64,000 bases of DNA, taken from positions 12,935-76,934 of the forward strand of contig DASPLX010000039.1 of the NCBI GenBank assembly GCA_035627375.1, written 5' to 3'. The notes under the pieces were generated by a model. The model saw only the letters and a program-made list of their open reading frames with translations. It had not been told where the DNA came from and searched no databases. Of this stretch, positions 45,142 to 52,093 are shown in pieces. The position numbers and the translations under genes are program-made. This DNA is from DASPLX01 sp035627375. Lineage in GTDB: Bacteria > Pseudomonadota > Gammaproteobacteria > Burkholderiales > Burkholderiaceae_D. The stretch's first letter is position 1, and each line of letters begins with the position of its first letter.

Positions 45142-45657
45142 TCAGGGCTCGCCGTCCCAGTAATCGAGGCTCGCCTCCTTGCGTTGCAGCGCATCGAACG
45201 TGACGCCCTGATCGGTCCGCATCATCGCCAGGTATTTGTTCGAATCGGGATATTCGCAAATCTCGGGAAATTCGCGCGTACTGATGGACAAGTACTTGAG
45301 CGGCGCGTCGGAGGTGTTGATGATCTGGTGCGGATACTCGGCGCCGGGCGGAATGAAGACCACGTCGCCGGCGCGCAGCGGCAGCATTTCGCCGGCCACG
45401 CGCAAGGTGCCGCTGCCTTCCAGCACGACGAACATCTCCTCCTGCGCGTGATGGAAATGGTAGGGGCATGCGCGCTTGCCCGGCGCGACCGTATCGATGC
45501 TGGCGCCGAGCTTGCGCGCCGCCGTGCCGGCAGCCAGGCGCGCCGCCGTCGAATCGTAGAGCGGCTCGCGGATTTCGCGTTCGGTCGGAATCTCGTTGAA
45601 GTTGCGGATCAGGCGCCTGGCAAGTTCGGCGGCCTTGTCGCTGGGATGATTGCTCAT
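45142..45657 (-). CDS. Cupin-domain protein
   Basis: A 171-residue single-cupin protein. The two cupin motifs are visible: PYHFHHAQEEMFVVLEGSG (about residues 62-80; His/Glu metal ligands) and PPGAEYPHQIINTSDAPLKYLSI (about 103-125). No DNA-binding part. It may be a metal-dependent sugar or amino-acid-derivative isomerase or oxygenase; the substrate is unknown. It lies 51 bases upstream of lysE on the same strand and probably heads that operon. Confidence 0.8.
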   Translation of the reverse strand: MSNHPSDKAAELARRLIRNFNEIPTEREIREPLYDSTAARLAAGTAARKLGASIDTVAPGKRACPYHFHHAQEEMFVVLEGSGTLRVAGEMLPLRAGDVVFIPPGAEYPHQIINTSDAPLKYLSISTREFPEICEYPDSNKYLAMMRTDQGVTFDALQRKEASLDYWDGEP

Positions 45658-45716
45658 GCGGTGGTCTCCACGTTACGGTCCGCGCGGCGCGCGAACGAGC
45701 AACGCAGATGTTACCG

Positions 45717-47330
45717 CTAAGAGGCCGAGGTCTGCTCGACGCGGTTGCGGCCGAGGCGCTTGGCCTGCAGCAGCGCGGCATCGGCGGCTTCCGTCAATCC
45801 GGCGGCGTTCTCGAGCAGCGGATAGGCGGCCAGCCCGGCGCTGAAGGTGGCATACAGCGCGCCGCCGGGATGCGCATGCGGCAAGGCGCCGAAATCGGCG
45901 CGGATGCGGTCGATGACCGCCGCCGCCTGCTTGAGGCCGACGCCGGGCAAGGCGACCAGGAATTCCTCGCCGCCGCAGCGGCCGATCAGATCCTTGGAAC
46001 GCAGGCGCCCCTTGAGCAGCCAGGCCAGCGCGCGGATCACCTGGTCGCCGACCGGATGACCATACGTGTCGTTGACGGACTTGAAGTGATCGATATCGAT
46101 CATCGCCACCGTCAGCTTGTCGTGGCTGCCGATCTTGTCGACCATCATCTGCAGCCGCGACTTGGCCGCGGTGTGGTTGAGCAGGCCGGTCAGGCCGTCG
46201 AGATGGGTCGAACGCCGCGTTTCGCGGAAGCGCTCGATGCGCGTCTTGACCACCGCCGCCAGCAGCACCGGGTTGAACGGCTTGATCAGGAACTGGTCGC
46301 CGCCGAGGCGCAAGGCCTCGACCTGCATGCCGACATCCGATTCGCCCGACAGGTAGACGACCGGCAGCGAGCGATGCGCCGCCATCTGCCGCAGCACGCG
46401 CGTCGCCTCCACGCCGTTGAAGTTCGGCATGTACATGTCCATCAGGATCAGGTCCGGCTGATAGGCATCGACGGCGGACAGCAGGTTGGCGGGGTCGCCG
46501 ATGGCTTGGGTCGCGATGCCGTGTTCGGCCAGCGTGCGCTGGATCAGGTGTACGGCGACGCGCGAATCCTCGACGATCAGGACACGGTATTGTTCCTGCT
46601 CGTTGGTCTGCACCAGGTCGAGCACGCAATTGATGACGGTCGAAGGCTGCTCCTCGGCCGGTATGGTGACGTCGATGCCGGCGCGCATCAAGGCCACGAT
46701 CGGTTCGATCGCCGCCTGCGCCCCGAGGTAGATGAGCTGGCTCGCCGGGCAGTTGTTGCGGACCATGGAAATGCAGGCGAACTCGTCCTTGCCGGCGTGT
46801 CCTTGGGGCGGAATGAACAGCACCGCGAGCGGCTTGTCTTCGGGCAGGATCTGCCCGGCCCACTGCAACTCGAACACCTTGAAGCCGAAGAACTGCAGCT
46901 GCCGGCTCAATGCATCGGCCATGTCGCGCTTTTCTTCCGCGGCGATCATCCACACCGAGCGCGGCTTGATCCATTCCGCATCGTGCTCGCCGGCGCTGTT
47001 GTCGTGCGGACGCGGTTCGTTGCTCGCCGGGCGCGAGGTCGCCACCGAACCGAGCAAGGCATCGATCTGGCGCTGCAGAGAAAGAATGTCCTGCGAAGAG
47101 ACCGGATGCGTCGACGCATCGCCGAGCTTGGCCAGCGCGGCGTTCTCCAAGCCCTCGCACAAGCGCACCAGTCCCGGCAGGCGCAGGCGATTGAAATATT
47201 CGGCCAGGCTGTTGACGGCCACCGTGAATTCGATGAATTGTTCGAAGCGCCCTTCCTCGGCATAGCGCTGCCAGCGCGTACGCAAGACATACAGGCGGTC
47301 TTCTATCGAATTCGGAGAAAACTGGGACAT
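45717..47330 (-). CDS. Receiver-GGDEF protein (diguanylate cyclase response regulator)
   Basis: A 537-residue signalling protein. The N-terminal ~95 residues are helical. A degenerate receiver follows (about 125-240) in which PLAVLFIPPQ replaces the phospho-Asp strand. A normal receiver (about 247-365) has VLIVEDSR, the phospho-acceptor in LILMDMYMP near residue 295 and the KPF lysine. The GGDEF domain (about 385-530) has GGEEF near residue 452, so it should make c-di-GMP, with an RxxD inhibitory site (RSKD) five residues before. No cognate kinase is adjacent. Confidence 0.9.
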   Translation of the reverse strand: MSQFSPNSIEDRLYVLRTRWQRYAEEGRFEQFIEFTVAVNSLAEYFNRLRLPGLVRLCEGLENAALAKLGDASTHPVSSQDILSLQRQIDALLGSVATSRPASNEPRPHDNSAGEHDAEWIKPRSVWMIAAEEKRDMADALSRQLQFFGFKVFELQWAGQILPEDKPLAVLFIPPQGHAGKDEFACISMVRNNCPASQLIYLGAQAAIEPIVALMRAGIDVTIPAEEQPSTVINCVLDLVQTNEQEQYRVLIVEDSRVAVHLIQRTLAEHGIATQAIGDPANLLSAVDAYQPDLILMDMYMPNFNGVEATRVLRQMAAHRSLPVVYLSGESDVGMQVEALRLGGDQFLIKPFNPVLLAAVVKTRIERFRETRRSTHLDGLTGLLNHTAAKSRLQMMVDKIGSHDKLTVAMIDIDHFKSVNDTYGHPVGDQVIRALAWLLKGRLRSKDLIGRCGGEEFLVALPGVGLKQAAAVIDRIRADFGALPHAHPGGALYATFSAGLAAYPLLENAAGLTEAADAALLQAKRLGRNRVEQTSAS

Positions 47331-47517
47331 GGCGCGTCGATCGGAAAGGATTGGAAATTATCCCGGAAGCGTAGACCAGAGGCAACGCAATTCACTTCCG
47401 GCACGAAATAGACCTTGCAAGCCGAATCCCGGCGGCAATGAGATTTATCAAAGTAGCAATAAAGCAATCCATATTATCGTCAGTGGCCCGATCATGACGA
47501 TGGAGACGAGGGACATG

Positions 47518-48186
47518 ATGCGCAATCACGCCCGACGGGCGACTCGCCAGCGCGGATGGCGCGAAACCGCGCTGACGGCACCGCTGCCCTGCCCAGGAGA
47601 CCCGTCCCTGCCGGCCGCGCCGTTGATCGCGGCGCATCCGCCGGCGCCGCGCCGGCGCGACACGCTGGACCGCATCGATGCGCTCGAGATGCCGGTCGTG
47701 GTCTTGCTGGCAGGCTTGACGCGCTTTCGCGCGGTGCGCGGTTTGACGTTGGCCGTCAACGCGCTGGGCAACGGCTGGATCTATCTGCCGCTCGTCGCGC
47801 TCCTCCTGCTGTCGGAAGCGCCGCATGCCGGCGCGATCGCCGCCGCCTCGGTGGCCGCAACCGCCGGCTCGCATGCGCTTTATGCCGTGTTGAAACGCCG
47901 GGTCGCCCGCCTGCGCCCTTTCGAACGCAATCCGTCCCTGACGCCGCTGGCGCGCGCGCTCGACCGCTATGCCTTCCCGAGCGGCCATTGCATGACGCTG
48001 GCCGCCGTGCTGGGCCCCGTCGTCCACGCGGCGCCGGCCTGCTGGCTCCCTGCCTGCGCGGCGCTGCTCGTCCTGGCCTGGTGCCGCATCGCCGCCGCCC
48101 ATCATTATCCGAGCGACGTCGTGGCCGGCACCTGCCTTGGCATGGCGGTCGCGATGCCGTTCGCGCTCGTGCTGGTGCCGGCATGA
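47518..48186 (+). CDS. PAP2-family membrane phosphatase
   Basis: A 222-residue membrane protein with the three phosphatase motifs: KRRVARLRP (about residue 130), PSGH (about 158) and CRIAAAHHYPSD (about 192-203). These hydrolyse lipid phosphates such as undecaprenyl pyrophosphate or phosphatidic acid. The start is ambiguous: ATG 47518 follows GAGG with good spacing; 47494, 47500 and 47515 are in-frame alternatives. The ATGA overlap with the next gene couples the two. Confidence 0.85.
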   Translation: MRNHARRATRQRGWRETALTAPLPCPGDPSLPAAPLIAAHPPAPRRRDTLDRIDALEMPVVVLLAGLTRFRAVRGLTLAVNALGNGWIYLPLVALLLLSEAPHAGAIAAASVAATAGSHALYAVLKRRVARLRPFERNPSLTPLARALDRYAFPSGHCMTLAAVLGPVVHAAPACWLPACAALLVLAWCRIAAAHHYPSDVVAGTCLGMAVAMPFALVLVPA

Positions 48187-48836
48187 TCCCGCGCCCCCGC
48201 ACCCACGGTACGCGCAGGCCCGGCCGCCGAGCGGCGCTGCCGCTCGTCCTCGCCGGCTTTCTCCAAGCGCCGGCCGCCGCGCAAGCGCTCGACATCGACA
48301 CTCTCTCCGAGCGGCAAATCGCGATCTACGACATCAGCAAACCCGCCGAACCCGGCAAGACTTTCTTCGCCGCGACCGTCATGAACGCGCCGCTGCGGCA
48401 GCTGTGCGCGATCATCCTCGACTATCCGCGGTACCCGCAATTCATGCCGAACACCGCCGATACGCGCATCGTGCCGGCGGCCGGAGAGCAGTCGCTGATC
48501 GACATGACGCTCGCCCTGCCGCTCGGCAAGACCAAGAAATACCGCCTGCGGATGGAGGCGGCGACCGGCGAGCTGTCCTGCCGCCTCGCCTGGAAACTGG
48601 TTCCCTCCGGCTTGCGCCTCGAGGACACGATCGCCGACACGACCGGCCACTGGCACTTGACGCCCCATCCCGCCGATCAAGACAAGACCGTGGTCGAATA
48701 TCTCGTCCACGCCGATCCCGGCCCGGTGCCTTTCGGCTTCGGCTGGATCGTCGACTTGATGAGCAAGCGCAGCCTGCCGCGCACCCTCGAAGCCTTGCGC
48801 GAGCGCGCGGCCGCGTTGCAGGCGGCCGCGCGTTGA
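48183..48836 (+). CDS. Exported START/SRPBCC-like (cyclase/dehydrase) protein
   Basis: A 217-residue protein with a twin-arginine-rich N-terminus and a hydrophobic segment ending AAAQA (about residues 20-35), probably a signal peptide. The body resembles polyketide-cyclase/START lipid-binding domains: FFAATVMNAPLRQLCAIILDYPRYPQFMP and a C-terminal GPVPFGFGWIVDLMSKRSLPRTLEALRER helix. Starting inside the PAP2 gene's stop, it may present or carry a lipid for that enzyme; this is inference. It ends one base from the convergent QueA-like gene. Confidence 0.75.
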   Translation: MIPRPRTHGTRRPGRRAALPLVLAGFLQAPAAAQALDIDTLSERQIAIYDISKPAEPGKTFFAATVMNAPLRQLCAIILDYPRYPQFMPNTADTRIVPAAGEQSLIDMTLALPLGKTKKYRLRMEAATGELSCRLAWKLVPSGLRLEDTIADTTGHWHLTPHPADQDKTVVEYLVHADPGPVPFGFGWIVDLMSKRSLPRTLEALRERAAALQAAAR

Positions 48837-48837
48837 A

Positions 48838-49956
48838 CTATGCGCTCATCAACCGATGCTGGCTCGAACGCGCCCAGTCGAAGAAGCTGCGGCTCCACCA
48901 TCGCGTCTCGTCCCTCTGCCCGCCGCGCCGCTCGATGAACATCGAATCGCCGAACTCGTGGGTGCGATAGCCGTCCGCCTCCAGCGCGGCGCTCACCCGT
49001 TCCAACGCCGCGTCATCCGTGAATGCGCGCAGCAGCTCATAGTGGCTGGTGCCGGCTTCATGGGTTCCCGACAGAATCGCATCCACCACGCGCAGCCTGG
49101 TCTCGGGGCCGATGCGCTGCGTCGCCAGTCCGGCGCCGGCGCGCACCCTGCCGCGGCTCGATGCGGCATGCTCGAGCGCGCGCACGACCGTGGTGCCGAT
49201 CGCGATGACCCGTCCTCCGCGCGCGCGCGCCCGCTCGACCGCCGCGGCGGTGGCCGGCGGAATCCGGTACGGCTCATCGAACGGCAGGCGCCGATCGAGC
49301 GCGGCATCGCCGGTCGACGAGATTCCGGCGGCGTGGGTGAGCGTCGCGAATTCCGCGCCGCGCGCGCGGATTTCCCGCAGCACCGACCAATCGATCGCGA
49401 AGCCGGCGGAGGGCGGCTCGAAAGCGGCGGGCGCGCCGGCGATCGGGGTCCAGACATCCCACAGCCGCAGGGGCTCGCGCACATGCGCATATTGAATCGG
49501 CTTGCCGTGCCGGGCCAGCCCGGCCCATACCGTCTTGGCGTTGCCGTCGAACCGCAGCGCCGCGAGCCGCGGATGACCGAGCGTCTCTTCGACGATCGCC
49601 GACAACGGCCCGAGCGCGAGGCGGTCGCCGGGCAGCAGGGCCGGCGGCAGCGGCCGCTCCTCGGTCCGGGTGCGGAAGTCGCCGGCGCCGAAGATCACGG
49701 CGGCGAAGCGGCGGACGTCTTCGGCCGCCAGCGAACGCCGCCCCGCGAGCCGCACCTCGATCGGCGCGCCGCTCGTCACGTGCGTGCCGTGCAGGCTTGC
49801 CGGCAGGGTCGAGGCATCGTTGGCGACCACCAGGTCGCCGGCGCGCAGCAGGTTCGCGAACGCCGCGCGCGGCGCATGCGCGATCGCGCCGTCGGCGTCC
49901 AGGATCAGCAGCTTCGCGTGCGCCGGGCGCTGTTGGGGCAGGTCGGCGGCCTTCAT
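48838..49956 (-). CDS. QueA-like protein (divergent S-adenosylmethionine:tRNA ribosyltransferase-isomerase family)
   Basis: A 372-residue QueA-family member. It keeps AGDLVVANDASTLPASL near the N-terminus, IEVRLAGRR, GKPIQYAHV and the C-terminal GTHEAGTSHYELLRAFTDD and GYRTHEFGDSMFI blocks. Where queuosine-making QueA has a FxLTLHVGAGTF segment, it reads FATLTHAAGISSTGD. True QueA genes normally sit beside tgt; this one lies in an operon with an SDR enzyme (ATGA overlap) under a probable XRE-cupin regulator. It is thus probably a paralogue with another substrate. AAGGAGG precedes the ATG. Confidence 0.8.
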   Translation of the reverse strand: MKAADLPQQRPAHAKLLILDADGAIAHAPRAAFANLLRAGDLVVANDASTLPASLHGTHVTSGAPIEVRLAGRRSLAAEDVRRFAAVIFGAGDFRTRTEERPLPPALLPGDRLALGPLSAIVEETLGHPRLAALRFDGNAKTVWAGLARHGKPIQYAHVREPLRLWDVWTPIAGAPAAFEPPSAGFAIDWSVLREIRARGAEFATLTHAAGISSTGDAALDRRLPFDEPYRIPPATAAAVERARARGGRVIAIGTTVVRALEHAASSRGRVRAGAGLATQRIGPETRLRVVDAILSGTHEAGTSHYELLRAFTDDAALERVSAALEADGYRTHEFGDSMFIERRGGQRDETRWWSRSFFDWARSSQHRLMSA

Positions 49957-50720
49957 GCGGCACCTCCTTGCCGGACCGCCGCCGGACTCGACGGCGCGGT
50001 GCGCATGCGCTCCGCCAGCGTCTCGCAAATCAAGCCGATCAATTCGTCGGCCGCCGTTTCCGGCCGCTTCAGGCTGGCCGGATCGGCGTCGGGAACGGCA
50101 GCGGCATGCATCGGCGTATCCATGTCGCCCGGATCGGCCGCCAGGAAGCGGATGCCTTCCGCGGCCAGCTCGGCATCCCAGATCCGGCTCATGTGCGCCA
50201 GCGCCGCCTTGCTCGCGCCGTAGGCGCCCCAGCGCGGATAGGCATTGACTGCGGCATCGCTGGAAATATTGAGCACTATCGCGCCGCGCCCTTCGCGCGC
50301 CGACGACGCCAGCGCACCGAGCAGGGTCTTGGTGAGCCGGAACGGGCCGAGCACGTTGGTCGCCAGCGCACGCTCGAGATCCTCGCATTCCGTATCGCCG
50401 AGCAGGGCCAACGGCACCGGTCCCAGATCGGAAGCATTGTTGACCAGCACGTCGAGCCCGCCCAGTTCGCCCGCGATCTGCAAGGCGATCGGATGGATGT
50501 CGTCCTTGTTCGCCACGTCGCCGACGATGCCGTAGATCCCGCCGTGCCCGGCCGCCACCCGCCGCACACGGTCCGCGTCGCGCGCGACGAATGCGACGCG
50601 CGCGCCGGCCGCATGCAATCGACGCACGAGCGCAAGTCCCAATCCCGAGGTGCCGCCGGTCACCGCAACGCGCAATCCCGACAGCAATGCCGATGAATCG
50701 ATTACCTGTTTATATCGCAT
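49953..50720 (-). CDS. Short-chain dehydrogenase/reductase (SDR)
   Basis: A 255-residue NAD(P)-dependent oxidoreductase: TGGTSGLGLALVRRL (cofactor loop, about residues 21-35), VNNASDLG, and the catalytic Tyr-Lys in WGAYGASKAALAHM (YxxxK). The ATG at 50720 has GGAGA eight bases upstream; one at 50726 is too close to it. It is the first gene of the operon with the QueA-like gene. The substrate is unknown; co-occurrence may point to a modified nucleoside or ribosyl compound. Confidence 0.9.
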   Translation of the reverse strand: MRYKQVIDSSALLSGLRVAVTGGTSGLGLALVRRLHAAGARVAFVARDADRVRRVAAGHGGIYGIVGDVANKDDIHPIALQIAGELGGLDVLVNNASDLGPVPLALLGDTECEDLERALATNVLGPFRLTKTLLGALASSAREGRGAIVLNISSDAAVNAYPRWGAYGASKAALAHMSRIWDAELAAEGIRFLAADPGDMDTPMHAAAVPDADPASLKRPETAADELIGLICETLAERMRTAPSSPAAVRQGGAA

Positions 50721-50824
50721 GGTCATTCTCCATTCGTTAAGTTCATGACCGATAATGCGGCGCATGCCCGCGTTTTCCAACGCGATGTCCAATCCATTGG
50801 CAAAAGGTCCGAAAGGTCGACACG

Positions 50825-51394
50825 ATGGACGATCCGAAACACGTTTCCGCGCATCTCGCGCGCAACTTGATCGCCCTGCGCGGCGTAAGGTCATTGACGC
50901 AGGATGCGCTCGCGAAGAGTTCCGGCGTGCCGCGCTCCACGATCGCCAATCTCGAATCGGGCGACGGCAATCCGTCGTTGATCGTGCTGATCAAGGTCGC
51001 GTCGGCGCTCGGCGTGCCGATCGACGAACTGCTCGCATCGCCGCGCGCCAAGGTGCGCAAGTGGCGGACCGAAGACCTCACCACGCGCAAGAGCGGACAA
51101 GGCGTCACCATGCGCCCGCTGGTCCCTGAACCGGTCCCGGAAGAAATGCTGGAACTGATGGAATTCGCCCCGGACAGCGTGATGCGCGGTTCGCCGCACC
51201 TGCCGGGCACGCGCGAATATTTCAGCTGCCTGGAAGGCCGCGTCACGATCGTGGTCGCCGGCGACCGCTACGAACTCGGGCCCGGAGAAGTGCTCGCTTT
51301 TCCGGGAAGCACGCCCCACTCCTATCGCAATGCCGATCCGGAACGCGGCGCGCGCGGCGTCTCCGTTGTCGTATTGGCGAAAGCCGGCGTTTAG
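50825..51394 (+). CDS. XRE-cupin transcriptional regulator
   Basis: A 189-residue regulator: an XRE helix-turn-helix (residues ~10-65, LTQDALAKSSGVPRSTIANLESG) joined to a cupin domain (about 115-185, FSCLEGRVTIVVAGDRYELGPGEVLAFPGSTPHSYRN). Such proteins sense small molecules with the cupin. It is divergent from the SDR/QueA-like operon across 104 bases and probably controls it. The last ~18 codons and the following bases are repeated in tandem downstream. Confidence 0.9.
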   Translation: MDDPKHVSAHLARNLIALRGVRSLTQDALAKSSGVPRSTIANLESGDGNPSLIVLIKVASALGVPIDELLASPRAKVRKWRTEDLTTRKSGQGVTMRPLVPEPVPEEMLELMEFAPDSVMRGSPHLPGTREYFSCLEGRVTIVVAGDRYELGPGEVLAFPGSTPHSYRNADPERGARGVSVVVLAKAGV

Positions 51395-51726
51395 ACGGTC
51401 CGGCCTCTGGCAAATTGCCAAACAACTGTTCCCCCCCGGAACCCGACGCATGCGGCATCTCCGTTGTCGTGCTGGCGACTGCCAACGTTTAGAGGGTCCG
51501 GCCTCTTGCAAATGCCAAATAACAGTTCAATCCCGGAACCCGACGCATTCGGCATCTCCGTTGTCGTGCTGGCGACAACCGGCCTTTAGAGGGTCCGGCC
51601 TCTTGCAAATTGCCAAATAACAGTTCAACCCCGGAACCCGACACATGCGGCATCTCCGTTGTCGTGCTGGCGACAACCGGCGTTTAGAGGATCCGGCCTC
51701 TTGCAAATTGCCAAATAACAGTTCAA
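51338..51726 (+). repeat. Four-unit 98-bp tandem repeat made from the 3' end of the XRE-cupin gene
   Basis: Units begin near 51338, 51436, 51533 and 51631 (period 97-98). The first contains the real end of the XRE-cupin gene; each later unit still encodes a version of the ISVVVLAT tail followed by a TAG stop, then GGTCCGGCCTCTTGCAAA-like spacer. Units 2-4 are more alike than unit 1, so expansion came after a first duplication. It is not CRISPR: there are no unique spacers. Confidence 0.85.
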
Positions 51727-52093
51727 TATTTGCGCCGACGCAAACGATTGCGCAAACGATAAACTTTCCAATTCGAATCAAAACGAAACGAATCGAAAGA
51801 TTCCTTTCCCTCATGAGCGAAAAGAAATTCATCGTTTGTGTGTCGTGCCTGCCACAAGTCATGAACTTGTCATTTTGCTGCGTATAATCCGGCTCTTTAT
51901 TCGTTCCATGCAGCAAGATTACGCGGCAATTCCGCGTGGTTGCGGCACGGTGCAAAGACGTCATCCGGCGTTTGTACAAGTGGTTCAAGGCGGCGCCCGT
52001 AGCAAGAAGACCGCAGTCGAAGGACAGGACCGGGAACGGTTTCCACTAGCTTCAGCAGTACCAGATCCGATAATTCACTCAGGGGGTTGTTCA
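51727..52093 (+). promoter_or_regulatory. Promoter and long leader of the TonB-dependent receptor gene
   Basis: No coding gene in these 367 bases. TATAAT lies at 51883-51888. Just upstream is a perfect inverted repeat, ACAAGT-CATGA-ACTTGT (51854-51870), placed where a regulator could block or assist polymerase. The octamer CAAACGAT occurs at 51741-51748 and 51753-51760, and inverted at 51831-51838. The leader of about 200 bases contains a hairpin ACGCGG/CCGCGT (51921-51937). AGGGGG at 52081-52086 is the ribosome site. Confidence 0.55.

Noticed and set aside
51338..51726. Possible CRISPR array.
   Set aside because: Repeats of ~98 bases are contiguous without unique spacers, there are only four units and no cas genes; they derive from the 3' end of a gene.
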